A stretch of 37,322 bases of DNA. Origin: Erythrobacter sp. Its GTDB lineage: Bacteria > Pseudomonadota > Alphaproteobacteria > Sphingomonadales > Sphingomonadaceae. Below are positions 26,090 through 35,401 of the stretch, one piece after another. The stretch spans positions 1 to 37,322 of the forward strand of contig JASBTD010000037.1 in assembly GCA_030148605.1 (NCBI GenBank), given 5' to 3'. The notes under the pieces were generated by a model. It had not been told where the DNA came from. It made no database searches and was given only the letters and a program-made list of their open reading frames with translations. The number at the start of each line of letters is the position of its first letter. The first letter of the stretch is position 1. The position numbers and the translations under genes were made by a program.

Positions 26090-29000
26090 TTAATGGCTCA
26101 GCTCTACATCGCTATGGATACGCGGTCTGATTCTTACTTTTTTGTAGCGAGTCTTGCCGACCTTATTGAACCGCCGAACCAACACGTCTTCTGCTACAAC
26201 AGTTTGTTGGCCACTCGATTGGATTAACCCCGTGATGCTCCATTCGTCACTCATGCGGTAAAGAACCTCAGGGTCGACAATCTCCAAAACATGAAGAAGC
26301 TTCGGAACGGAACCCGGATCAGCGCGATATGCATTCACTGCTTCAGCGCGCTGCAAATGCAGATTCAGCAATCCTTCCACCAAATCCCGAACGTCAGGAT
26401 CATTTTCGTTTGCGGCGAGCCTCTCCAATTCAGCCTTGGCATCAGGCAGCCAAGAAATCGCTTTAGCCAATAATTCGCGATCGCTCTTTGAGGCTGTGCC
26501 GTAGCGAGTGGCTATCATCGGCAAAGCTTCCGCATGTCGTCGCCGACATTCAATACACATCAACCGGAAAGCAATTTCGCTATCCTGCCCATGATCTTTG
26601 GATGGGAGATTGCTCAGCATTGCTTGAAGGGCGGATGCTCCGAGCTTTCGAGAGCTGGGGACCAGGTAGCGTTGACGTTTGGGCGTTTCCAGCCACGCCT
26701 GTTCGAATGCTTGCTCAGCTTTCGAAAGGTTGATGCGAGCCAATGCCTCGATCATATTCGGTAGCTCACTGGTCAGCATTTGGGGTGGCGCAAATGCACG
26801 ATCCAGCACTATGTCCTCAATCTCCTGATGCCCGCGTTCTAAATATGGATCGATTATGCGTTCGCCGAAGAACGATGGTCGACGCATGAAGGGTTCAGCA
26901 GCTTCAAGCAATTCTTCAGATACATCGTCTTGTCGGAGGCGGATCGCGAGCACCTCCATATCTGTCGAATTCCAGCTGTTTCTTGTAGTTAGCTCCATCA
27001 AGAATTTGTCCAATTCTGCTCTCGCCGGTGTGCCTCGCTCCTGCAAAAGAACGTTGCACGCGGCCAGATGGCCCTCTGAGTCCTTCTCCTTCCGGAATCT
27101 TGGGAGTGCCCGCTCAAGCAGAAGCGGATCCTTGACGTCGTAATGCACAGCAAGATTAATCGCTCGCGCCTCAAGGTCACCCCCGACCTCCGACATTCGG
27201 ACGCAATCTAACAGAGCGTAGGCATCTTCGACGTAGCCGAGATCGTCGAACAACTCGACGCCAAGTGACCGCTCCACCTCGCTGCTTGCGCTTAGCAAAG
27301 CCAACATGCGTGAATACCATTTATGAGGCTCTATGCTGACGAGAGCTCGCCAGATCGGTTTTCGCATCTGCTGGGAATAATCCGATGACCAATCCAGAGC
27401 CATCTGCTCGAGCCGATCAATGACCGAAGGTGTAGGCGAAAAAATTGCAGAACCAACTCCATACCCACGAGCTTCGACCGGTCCGTCAAGCAAGTTCAAA
27501 ACATACGTTTCAAAGTCGGCACCATCAATACGAAGCAAGACGCTCCACATTTTTTCGGCAAGCGGATTCCGAGCGCCTTGAGCGTGGGCTTCCAATCGAA
27601 TGCGCAATTCGCTTGCCAAGCGACTTCCATGAAATGACCGGAAGGAGTTTCCGGTACTGGGCCGAATTTTGCTGCTACCAAGTACTCCCAGCAAGATACG
27701 TATGATGCGCTCGTCGCCACCGCCTTCTTGAACCATTTCCGCAGCTAGACATCGCAAGAGAATTGCAACGGTTTCGGACCCGACGCCTGTCGGTTCTGCT
27801 GCCCAAAGTGAAGCCAGCATGCAGCCCGTCGGATCGATGTGCATGAGCCATTGGTCTATGAGATTGCGTCCACGGTCTGGCGAGTGATCCAGGACGCGTT
27901 GAAGCCAGAGGCCAGCATGCGGTGCATATTTCAAGACCGGTTTGCTCGCAATAATATCCAAGGCTGCGGACGGGTCGATCATCGCGAGGGCGACCAGAGC
28001 GTCGGGTCCGCCATGAGAACCAGCTTCGATCTGTTCGACGAGGAAGGGAATTTTGGTTTTATCCTCGGTTCGCCGAATAAATCCGATGATCTGGGTGTGA
28101 TCGTCAGAGCTCATGTGCGCGAGCAGGTGGTTTGATACCAATGACCACGTCTGCTCATCAGGAACCGGTGAGACTTCGCGCAAGAGGCTGCTCGCAATGC
28201 CAAGCTCTTTTGGGTCAGTTGTGGAGAGAATCTTGTTCTCTAACCAGTGAGGGTCTAGAAGACATAGGCAAAGGGCAGCGTCGCGAAAAATCTCGAATTC
28301 TGAAAACTTGCGCTGCTCCGACCCAAGCGTTCGGTAGGCTTCCACCAACCCTTCCCAGACCCTTTCGCGCTGACCTTCCAAGGGCCATCTATTTCCTAAT
28401 AGGAGCAGCAATCTCCAAGCGTTCTCATCGCCCTTTGACAGCCTCTGAATAATTGATGCCTTCTCGGTATCTGTTAGCGTCAAGGCACGGATAGCTGCGG
28501 CAATATTTCCGATATGCCCGCATTCGCCTTCATCGTCTGTCAATAGGTCTGCACGCGCAAGCAGGCCTTCGACAATACCCGAACCAAGCGTTGGGCAGAG
28601 ATCGCGATAAAAACTGTGAGATGATCGGTGAAGCCGATCTTCCTCTAGTAACGCCATGAGTTCGCCTAGCTTGTCTGCCGGGACGCCTTCAGGGATTGCC
28701 AGCCACAAAACGTCCATCATCAAGAAGCCCAATCCATGGAGGCGATTGCGGTCTTCGGGAGAATCGTTTTGAAGTTCTTCGATAGACTTGGCGATTTCGT
28801 CCACCGCAGCACTCGGTCGCGAAAGCCTCTCCGCCAACCATTCCGCAATCGCCCAAGTTAGCAGTCGATCATGTGCAAAACGCCATTTACCAGACAGATG
28901 TTCGAGCCACCCAGACGATGCCAGTTTGCCAAGCTGTTCATCTGTAAAGCTAAGCGCAAGGACCTCTGAGTCCGTTGCCTCTCTTGACCCCTTCTCGACC

Positions 29001-30454
29001 ATTTTTTCGGCCAAAGCCTTAAGGCGAGCGCCCGCAGCCTGGCCCGCTTTTTGTCGTGCTCTTTCCCAGAATTTATTCAGGACAAGATATTCGTTTGAAG
29101 GATTCCACTTGTCGCTCTCAATCGCCAATTGGGCGTAGATGCCGCAAAGGACCGGATGACGAAGCATCCGTCGGATCGAAGAGGGAACTGCACCCGCATT
29201 TACCCCCCTTCTACTCAGGGCTTCGAAAAGCTCCGAGACCCCAAATTCCCCGATTTGAAATGGCTCGATGCCAATCTCGCGAAAAACCTCAGCATCAGCT
29301 TCCGGCGGAACTTCCGCTATAGCGCGAATGCCCTCACCTATTCCGCTCTGGTAGAATAGCTGTTTGAGTTCCTCAGGGTTTTGACATCCTTCCCAGAGTA
29401 CGAGAACATTAGAAGCGTCGTCACCATGGCGGCGACGCCACAGCCTTCCGAGCGCAGGTGGTTCGATCGGACTCTCGTGATCAAGCGCTTCGATTGCGAT
29501 CAAGCGCTTCAACTCACGTTCCAGTTCGGACCGATCAGAGGCACGAATGAGCACCGCAGGTTGGCGATTTTCAAGTGCCTCTTGAGCTAGCCGGTAAAGA
29601 GCCCAACTCTTGCCGTTTCCTGACGATCCCGAAACTAGCTCCAGGTGAGTAGTTGTCGATGCCGGAAGCGGCGCGCGCACGTCAAATGCAGGATCGTACT
29701 GACGAGCGGTCAACGCAGTTTCAAGCGCTAACCTGAGCGTCTCTTGCGCATCGGTAAGGCTGGCCAGACCCAAAATCTCTTCAATCGCTTTCCCTGAAAC
29801 AACGCAATCGTTCTGCCGAGCGCGCTTCATCAGGTTGCCAGTCAATTGGTCCAGCTTCGTTTCAAGCTGGTTGCCGTATGGCAGCCTTGGAAACAGTTGG
29901 CTCGCCAATTTGGTAGAGATTTCGTTTTCGTCGATAGGCTCAGCGACCAGCAAGCGGCTCGCAAAAACACGGAACGACTGGTCAAATCCACTGTCGCTTC
30001 CCGTTTGTTCAATGAAGACTCTTAGACATGAACTTCTTGCGCGTTGAAAATTTTTCTCGACCGCCGCTGTTGGTGTTCCGCCAGACGCGAGAGTTGAACT
30101 GAGCTCAGCTGCGGGCTTCGTCAATCTCTGAGTGCTTTGCAATTCGTATCGATCGCAAACCTGTTCGCAGTGCGCGCCAAACAGGTCAGGCAATACCGCA
30201 TCCGCAAATGTGCCAAGATCTATTGGCCGGTTGCGAAGTTTGAATTGAATGGCGTGTCGCTCATCTCCCTCAATGATCGCATCACTTCCGGAATTAGGTT
30301 CTAGAATTACTTGGATGGAGTTGATCGTATTAGCGGAGGGCTTCAGTTCAATCCGTGCTTCAAGTAGGCGTGTCGCCGTCGCCTGCAATTGATACAGGAA
30401 GCCCAATATTGCCGCGCTTCCGCCATGCGGGCTGGAATCTGGATTTCCGGTCAA
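26090..30454 (-). CDS. Giant STAND-type NTPase with N-terminal nuclease-like domain (putative antiphage)
   Basis: The product is 1454 residues. Residues 11-30 (GGSAAILGFLYQLQ) and the D58...Q70-F-K72 pattern resemble the DUF4297/Cap4-like PD-(D/E)xK nuclease fold that sits at the N-terminus of defence NTPases. A P-loop GSSGNGKS spans 276-283, a probable Walker B is VLVLWEG (350-356, with Glu instead of the usual Asp pair), and WRFAHDRLL (524-532) matches the winged-helix end of NACHT/STAND modules. About residues 550-1454 are helical, HEAT-like repeats, presumably the sensor. The start is TTG 30454, with AAGGA nine bases upstream; it overlaps the stop of a small upstream ORF (TTGA). I do not recognise it as a named defence family. 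Its AT-richer composition marks it as foreign to the core. Confidence 0.85.
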   Translation of the reverse strand: MTGNPDSSPHGGSAAILGFLYQLQATATRLLEARIELKPSANTINSIQVILEPNSGSDAIIEGDERHAIQFKLRNRPIDLGTFADAVLPDLFGAHCEQVCDRYELQSTQRLTKPAAELSSTLASGGTPTAAVEKNFQRARSSCLRVFIEQTGSDSGFDQSFRVFASRLLVAEPIDENEISTKLASQLFPRLPYGNQLETKLDQLTGNLMKRARQNDCVVSGKAIEEILGLASLTDAQETLRLALETALTARQYDPAFDVRAPLPASTTTHLELVSGSSGNGKSWALYRLAQEALENRQPAVLIRASDRSELERELKRLIAIEALDHESPIEPPALGRLWRRRHGDDASNVLVLWEGCQNPEELKQLFYQSGIGEGIRAIAEVPPEADAEVFREIGIEPFQIGEFGVSELFEALSRRGVNAGAVPSSIRRMLRHPVLCGIYAQLAIESDKWNPSNEYLVLNKFWERARQKAGQAAGARLKALAEKMVEKGSREATDSEVLALSFTDEQLGKLASSGWLEHLSGKWRFAHDRLLTWAIAEWLAERLSRPSAAVDEIAKSIEELQNDSPEDRNRLHGLGFLMMDVLWLAIPEGVPADKLGELMALLEEDRLHRSSHSFYRDLCPTLGSGIVEGLLARADLLTDDEGECGHIGNIAAAIRALTLTDTEKASIIQRLSKGDENAWRLLLLLGNRWPLEGQRERVWEGLVEAYRTLGSEQRKFSEFEIFRDAALCLCLLDPHWLENKILSTTDPKELGIASSLLREVSPVPDEQTWSLVSNHLLAHMSSDDHTQIIGFIRRTEDKTKIPFLVEQIEAGSHGGPDALVALAMIDPSAALDIIASKPVLKYAPHAGLWLQRVLDHSPDRGRNLIDQWLMHIDPTGCMLASLWAAEPTGVGSETVAILLRCLAAEMVQEGGGDERIIRILLGVLGSSKIRPSTGNSFRSFHGSRLASELRIRLEAHAQGARNPLAEKMWSVLLRIDGADFETYVLNLLDGPVEARGYGVGSAIFSPTPSVIDRLEQMALDWSSDYSQQMRKPIWRALVSIEPHKWYSRMLALLSASSEVERSLGVELFDDLGYVEDAYALLDCVRMSEVGGDLEARAINLAVHYDVKDPLLLERALPRFRKEKDSEGHLAACNVLLQERGTPARAELDKFLMELTTRNSWNSTDMEVLAIRLRQDDVSEELLEAAEPFMRRPSFFGERIIDPYLERGHQEIEDIVLDRAFAPPQMLTSELPNMIEALARINLSKAEQAFEQAWLETPKRQRYLVPSSRKLGASALQAMLSNLPSKDHGQDSEIAFRLMCIECRRRHAEALPMIATRYGTASKSDRELLAKAISWLPDAKAELERLAANENDPDVRDLVEGLLNLHLQRAEAVNAYRADPGSVPKLLHVLEIVDPEVLYRMSDEWSITGLIQSSGQQTVVAEDVLVRRFNKVGKTRYKKVRIRPRIHSDVELSH

Positions 30455-30645
30455 CGAGCTAAGTCCTTCTGCCGGAATTGAAGAGTCTGACCATGAGTCA
30501 CCTCAAAAAGTGCTTCGGCTTCCCTACACAGAACCCCATTGGAACGCTCTAGCAGATTCGCAGTGCCATCATTCTGCCCTGCAAGAACCGGTTCAAATTT
30601 GAAGCCGGTTGGCGAGCCGTTGCTGAAAAGGAAAGCCTTCACCAT
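30451..30645 (-). CDS. Possible small protein coupled to the STAND NTPase
   Basis: The product would be 64 residues (MVKAFLFSNGSPTGFKFEPV...) from ATG 30645. A longer version from 30729 (92 residues, with a weak AGAG upstream) would overlap the divergent gene's start. Its TGA overlaps the TTG start of the NTPase (TTGA), a typical coupling signal, which is the main argument that it is real. It has mixed hydrophobic and polar composition, no membrane segment and no motif I recognise. It could instead be just the leader of the NTPase gene. Confidence 0.45.
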   Translation of the reverse strand: MVKAFLFSNGSPTGFKFEPVLAGQNDGTANLLERSNGVLCREAEALFEVTHGQTLQFRQKDLAR

Positions 30646-30710
30646 ATTGGCTCGTGATGGCCGAAAGCACCGAAACTCCACTAAACCCAATTCCTTCGCC
30701 GCGCGAAATG

Positions 30711-33700
30711 ATGCGGCAGAAGCGACCATATTTATTCTCTGATAGCGAAATTGACCGATCGACGGCGTTCCCTCGTGCAAGTTTCGAGTATCATCTGGAA
30801 ACGCTAACTGCCCGCAAACAAGAGTTTGAATTCGAGGACTTTTGCCGAAAGCTGGCAGAGAAAGAACTTTGCCCCAACCTCACAATCCAAACCGGACCTA
30901 CAGGGGGCGGTGATGGAAAAACCGACGCCGAAACATATCCTGTAGCCGCAGAGATTGCAGAGCGATGGTGGGTGGGCAATCCATCAGCAGGCAGGGAGCG
31001 ATGGGCTTTCGCATTCAGCGCGAAAAAAGACTGGAAGGCAAAGCTAAAATCCGACGTGAAAAAGATCGCTGGCACAGGACGCGAATATGATCTTGTCTAT
31101 TTCATAACGAACCAGTTTGCTGCCGATAAAGATAAGGCAAAGCTACAAGATCAGCTTTCCGAAGAATACCCATTTCGAGTTGTCATTCTTGATCGCAGTT
31201 GGATCGTCGCGAAAGTATATGAAAATGGACACCTGGGCATGGCGATCTCGGCCCTAGCCATCGAAGGCGCTCAATCAGATACGATCCTGAAATTCGGACC
31301 AAGGGATGCTGCCAGGTCGGCTGAGCTGACTGAATTGGATAAGCAAACATCCGACTCAGAACGATATGTCGGCGCTCGATTTCAATTGGCGTCTGATTGT
31401 TTCCGGTCTGCCATTCTAGCGCGGGGGCTGGAAAGACCCCAGGCTGAAGTTGAGGCTCGTTTCGAGCAAGCAATACGGATTGCAGATGAGCTGGGCACCA
31501 CTTCCCAAGCCATGCGATTCAGATATCACTACGCTTGGACAGCCTTTTGGTGGTTCGAGGATTTGCCCAAATTCTTGAAGTTGTACGACGAAGTAGAAGA
31601 GAGGCTTGCGGGGACTGAACAAAGCTCCGAAGCTAAACATCTCCATACCCTCTATTCCCTTACGGTTGCCTCGATCAGCAATGGGAGGCTGGAACCCGAA
31701 AGCGTTGATACTGCCGAAAAGAGGCGCGCCTTGGTCGCTATCCTAGAGCCTTTGGCAAAGAATGAAGCGCGTCCAAACAATGCCTTGGAAGCGAAGACCT
31801 ATCTGACACTCATCAAAACCCATGATGCAATGCAAGGGGAAGCAACCGACGCTCTTGACGAGTGCTGGACTGATTTTTCAGAAATTTTGAAAGCATCAGA
31901 AACCCTAGGCTCTTACCCGGTCGATCTACTCGAAAGCGTCTTAGGTGAGCTTGGCAACGTCGTTGATAGCCCTGCCTTTGATAACCTATTTGCAGAACTG
32001 ACCGATGTGATTGGGCAAAGGCGCAGCCACGGTGCGGCAGGTCAGGCCAATATCAAGCGCGCATTTCAGAAGCTCGAGCTCGAAAACCCGTATGAGGCTA
32101 TTCGTTGGTTTGGGCGAGCGGAAGAGTTATTACTGAAGCGGGAATACCGCGAGGAATTGACCGAAGCCTTGCTGGGAAGCGGCAGTGCCTACAGCGTTGT
32201 TGGTTTGCGATGGGCGGCGAGGAATCGTGCATTGGTTGCGCTTGATCATGCGATGATGGACTTTCGCGAAGATGGAGACATTGACTGGCTAGCATGGATT
32301 GCCGTGAAGCAGTTGGCTTGGGCCGAGCTGCGGTTGGGTCGTGTGCCGCAGGCTCTAGCAACGCTGATGCTGGCAAAATTCATTCTTGCGGCATTGCAAC
32401 CTGAGGGCGAGATTGCAGATCAAGTTGAAGACGACCTGATATCTATCGAGGTTGCTTTTGGCTTGCTCCTTCTGAATCTCGATGTCGGGCAACTTGGGGC
32501 CATTTCGAAACTTCACGACAGTTTTGAAGAATACGATCTTGTCATTCCGGGAATGGCGACCCTGTTCACTTTGGGTCAGAACCAAGCTCTGGTCGAAGAA
32601 GGTTATTGCCCAGAGGGGCAGACAGAGAAGGACCTTAGCGACTTTCTACAGAGTTGGATCAATGTGCCAGGTGGCGACCAGATGCCGAGCGAAACGATGT
32701 TACTGGATCAAGCCGACGTTGAATTTCAGTCGAATGTCCTTGGCTGCAACATCCGGGTCAAATCACACACCGATCCGGTATCGGTAGGCATTGCTGAGAC
32801 CATACTCGGCAGCCTTGAGAGCTTGATGGCCACAAGTGATGAAAGTGACGTTCTACCGCATAAAGAGAAGTTTCGGATTGTAGTGCTGCCCGATGGTGAG
32901 CCTGATTCCATTCCCAGTCATCGCTTGGTCGAGGACAAAGGAGCGTCGTATATCGAAATTTCTCACTCGCCTGACTTTCACCAAGACAGTGCAGATAAGA
33001 TGCAGCGATACCGCGACTGGTTGCAGGAGCTTGTTGTCGAGATAGTCTGCCGCTTTGCGATTGTGCGAGACATTGAAGGATGGATGTCAAAGATCGCTGC
33101 AGACGAGCGCGGTTTCTCCAGAGCTTTCACATTCAGCGACATGCTGACTGTCAATTTCAATGTGTTTGGCGCCAAACCACCGGTTCGGATTGGCGATCAT
33201 ATTACGAGCGGTTCTCGTGTATTTACCCCATTGAGGGAAGCGCCTCTGATCCAAAAAGAAAAGCTCATAGGTGGAGCCCAGCCGCTTAAGCATGGAAAAG
33301 GGCCGATCCCGGCTGCCTTCGCAAAACCGGAGGAATTAAAGCACACAGACCGGAGCGTCCTTTCTCCCATCGAATTGGATTTATGGGACAAAGCTGGCTG
33401 GCACGGGACAGCATTTATGGGCTACGATGGAATGCCAGGGCCAATTTTGGCGCTGCACTTTCGAGATGCAGATGCCTCCCGACGTATCTTTGAGGATTGG
33501 ATCTCTCGATGGGGACGCGAAGGCAGCGACGAGAATCTGCGGATCTCGATCATAACGGGAGTCTCGGTCAAGCACCCCTTCGCATATTCGATGCACATTG
33601 GACCGGTCTATCGAACAAGAGATGAGCGAAGCGGAATTACGTTCACAACGTTGTCACGCTATATGCGACTGGACGCTTCTACGCCGGATAACTTGAATGG

Positions 33701-33941
33701 CTTCCTGAGCGCATATCAGAAGGCAGGAACGTTTGCCTTCGCGCCTGCGGTAGCGGTTCCCGGGAAGCCATTCCCTGTTCCAATGCTTGATTTGATCCAA
33801 CCAAGGCGTCGATTGGAAGTTCGCCCTGCGTGGACGATAGATGAGAACGATCCCGATATGTCGGTCATACAGGACGATGATGATCCGTTCATCCCCGACG
33901 GTCAGACGACCCACCGGTGCGGCGAGCAATCGCTAAGATGA
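30711..33941 (+). CDS. Large PD-(D/E)xK-like/TPR protein (putative antiphage partner)
   Basis: The product is 1076 residues. The N-terminus (residues 20-170) reads as a restriction-endonuclease-like fold: FEDFCRKLAEKELCPNL helix, a Gly-rich turn TGGGDGKTDAE with D72 and E74, the strand FAFSAKK with K105, and VVILDRSWIV closing. The usual acid two before Lys is replaced by Ser103, so the active site may use E74 or be weakened. Residues roughly 220-650 are paired helices of TPR type (for example YEAIRWFGRAEELLLKREY). The C-terminal 400 residues mix strands and helices with no family I can name. ATG 30711 (or 30708) fits the MRQKRPYLFSDSE start; GTG 30654 gives a low-complexity leader. It is divergent from the NTPase gene and probably works with it. 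Confidence 0.85.
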   Translation: MRQKRPYLFSDSEIDRSTAFPRASFEYHLETLTARKQEFEFEDFCRKLAEKELCPNLTIQTGPTGGGDGKTDAETYPVAAEIAERWWVGNPSAGRERWAFAFSAKKDWKAKLKSDVKKIAGTGREYDLVYFITNQFAADKDKAKLQDQLSEEYPFRVVILDRSWIVAKVYENGHLGMAISALAIEGAQSDTILKFGPRDAARSAELTELDKQTSDSERYVGARFQLASDCFRSAILARGLERPQAEVEARFEQAIRIADELGTTSQAMRFRYHYAWTAFWWFEDLPKFLKLYDEVEERLAGTEQSSEAKHLHTLYSLTVASISNGRLEPESVDTAEKRRALVAILEPLAKNEARPNNALEAKTYLTLIKTHDAMQGEATDALDECWTDFSEILKASETLGSYPVDLLESVLGELGNVVDSPAFDNLFAELTDVIGQRRSHGAAGQANIKRAFQKLELENPYEAIRWFGRAEELLLKREYREELTEALLGSGSAYSVVGLRWAARNRALVALDHAMMDFREDGDIDWLAWIAVKQLAWAELRLGRVPQALATLMLAKFILAALQPEGEIADQVEDDLISIEVAFGLLLLNLDVGQLGAISKLHDSFEEYDLVIPGMATLFTLGQNQALVEEGYCPEGQTEKDLSDFLQSWINVPGGDQMPSETMLLDQADVEFQSNVLGCNIRVKSHTDPVSVGIAETILGSLESLMATSDESDVLPHKEKFRIVVLPDGEPDSIPSHRLVEDKGASYIEISHSPDFHQDSADKMQRYRDWLQELVVEIVCRFAIVRDIEGWMSKIAADERGFSRAFTFSDMLTVNFNVFGAKPPVRIGDHITSGSRVFTPLREAPLIQKEKLIGGAQPLKHGKGPIPAAFAKPEELKHTDRSVLSPIELDLWDKAGWHGTAFMGYDGMPGPILALHFRDADASRRIFEDWISRWGREGSDENLRISIITGVSVKHPFAYSMHIGPVYRTRDERSGITFTTLSRYMRLDASTPDNLNGFLSAYQKAGTFAFAPAVAVPGKPFPVPMLDLIQPRRRLEVRPAWTIDENDPDMSVIQDDDDPFIPDGQTTHRCGEQSLR

Positions 33942-33985
33942 GGGAGTTTCGATCCGGCAAGGCCTGACCTGATGGGCCAAAGAGA

Positions 33986-35206
33986 TTAGGCAGCACCCTT
34001 CCGTTGGTCACCTATCTGCTGTGGGGCCTCAAGCCCGGAGCAATAGCCTCCCCAAGCCTCCATCAGCTTCACCCGAGCGCCCGGATTATCCGGAGTGCCC
34101 AAATATGTCGTGCGGCGGTAGGCTGCCTGTACAGCGTCAGGCGTCTTGTGCGCCAGTGCCGCTTCGACGACCGCGTTGGGGAAACCCTCGTTGGCCGCCC
34201 AGTCGGTAAAGCTGGAGCGGAAACCGTGGACGTGAAAAGGCTCCTGCATGTCGCGCATAACCTTGAGCAGCGTCATGTTGGACATGGCTTTCCCTGTCAT
34301 GCCGGGGAAAACCACTTCGGCTCCCTCCATCTGCATTGCTTCCGCTTTCACAAGCACCGCCATCGCCGCTTCTGAAAGCGGCACGATGTGCGCCCTGCTG
34401 CGCTTCATATGCTCGGCTGGGATTGTCCAAAGGCGCTGGTCGAGATCAAACTCGTCCCATTTCGCAAGGCGGACCTCCTGCGAACGGACGCCCGTCAGGA
34501 TGAGGAGGTCCAGCGCAAGACGCGAATAGGATGGCTTACGGCGCAGCGCGGTCAGGAATGATGGAACGGCGACGTATGGCATTGCTTTGCGGTTTGCCGG
34601 TTTCTTGACCTGTCGCGGCAGCCCTCGCCCAGCTTTCAGGCTGCTGTTGCCCGATGGAGCCTCCGTAGAGCGCCAGCCCTTTGCATGGGAGTAATCGAGC
34701 ACGGCGCAAATGCGATTGCGGACCTGGCGAGCGGTTTCAGGGATTTCCTGCCAGATCGGCGTAAGGACCGAAATAATGTCGGCAGCGGTGATCCCACCGG
34801 TCGTCATATCGCCCAGCTTCGGGAAGGCGTAATTCTCCAGACTGGCAAGCCATTGGCGTCCGTAGACATCGCTCTTCCAACCTGCCTCATTCTCCGAGTG
34901 GTATTGGGTGGCAGCTTCGCGGAAGGTGACTTTGGCGGCTTCCTCGTCCTTGCGCTCAGTCAGCACGTCGCGCTTCTCAACCTTTACGGCTTTTCGCAGC
35001 TCCGCCGCCTTGGCGCGCGCTTCAGCAAGCGTCACCAGCTTCGCACTACCAAGACCAATGTCTTGTCGTTTGCCATCGCGTTGGAGACGCAAGAGCCAGG
35101 AAGCCGCTCCAGTTTTTCCAACTTTCAGGAAAAGACCGTCACCGTCCTGATAGGTGCCTTGATTCGCCAAAGCGGCCTTGACCGCCACCGCCGTAAGTTT
35201 GCCCAT
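33986..35206 (-). CDS. P4-type tyrosine integrase of the island
   Basis: The product is 406 residues. The N-terminal DUF4102-type arm-binding domain is seen in MGKLTAVAVKAAL, DGDGLFLKV and GLGSAKLVTLAEARAKA. A core-binding domain (about 90-200) follows, then the catalytic domain with R241 (LTGVRSQEV), K269 (HMKRSR), H327/R330 (HGFR), H353 (LAHKT) and Tyr363 (AAYRRT). It inserts the island at the tRNA-Tyr 3' end, about 200 bases away. ATG 35206 is preferred: GGGGA lies five bases upstream, whereas an ATG at 35221 lacks a binding site. A TTCCCCACA repeat overlaps the start region, suggesting self-regulation by integrase or by AlpA. Confidence 0.95.
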   Translation of the reverse strand: MGKLTAVAVKAALANQGTYQDGDGLFLKVGKTGAASWLLRLQRDGKRQDIGLGSAKLVTLAEARAKAAELRKAVKVEKRDVLTERKDEEAAKVTFREAATQYHSENEAGWKSDVYGRQWLASLENYAFPKLGDMTTGGITAADIISVLTPIWQEIPETARQVRNRICAVLDYSHAKGWRSTEAPSGNSSLKAGRGLPRQVKKPANRKAMPYVAVPSFLTALRRKPSYSRLALDLLILTGVRSQEVRLAKWDEFDLDQRLWTIPAEHMKRSRAHIVPLSEAAMAVLVKAEAMQMEGAEVVFPGMTGKAMSNMTLLKVMRDMQEPFHVHGFRSSFTDWAANEGFPNAVVEAALAHKTPDAVQAAYRRTTYLGTPDNPGARVKLMEAWGGYCSGLEAPQQIGDQRKGAA

Positions 35207-35211
35207 TCTCG

Positions 35212-35290
35212 TTCCCCACATTTCTGGAGGCCAATTGAGAGAGCCGCAGTGTGGGGAAGCCTACTTTCTTCCCCACACCTTCCCCACACT
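35212..35290. repeat. Integrase-side cluster of TTCCCCACA repeats
   Basis: TTCCCCACA occurs at 35212-35220, inverted at 35248-35258 (AGTGTGGGGAA), and twice in tandem at 35269-35280 and 35280-35290, 11 bases apart (one helical turn). The tandem pair matches the pair at the left end in sequence and orientation. They probably form integrase arm sites that also act as an operator for the integrase promoter. Confidence 0.65.
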
Positions 35291-35401
35291 CACTGCCGGT
35301 TGCAGGCAAACAACAGCGAACAGGGGCGGTCCTCAGAAGGCAGAATACCCTTGGTTTTCCGCGATTTCTAGGGCTTTTCGGGGATGTTGTGAGAAAGGGT
35401 A

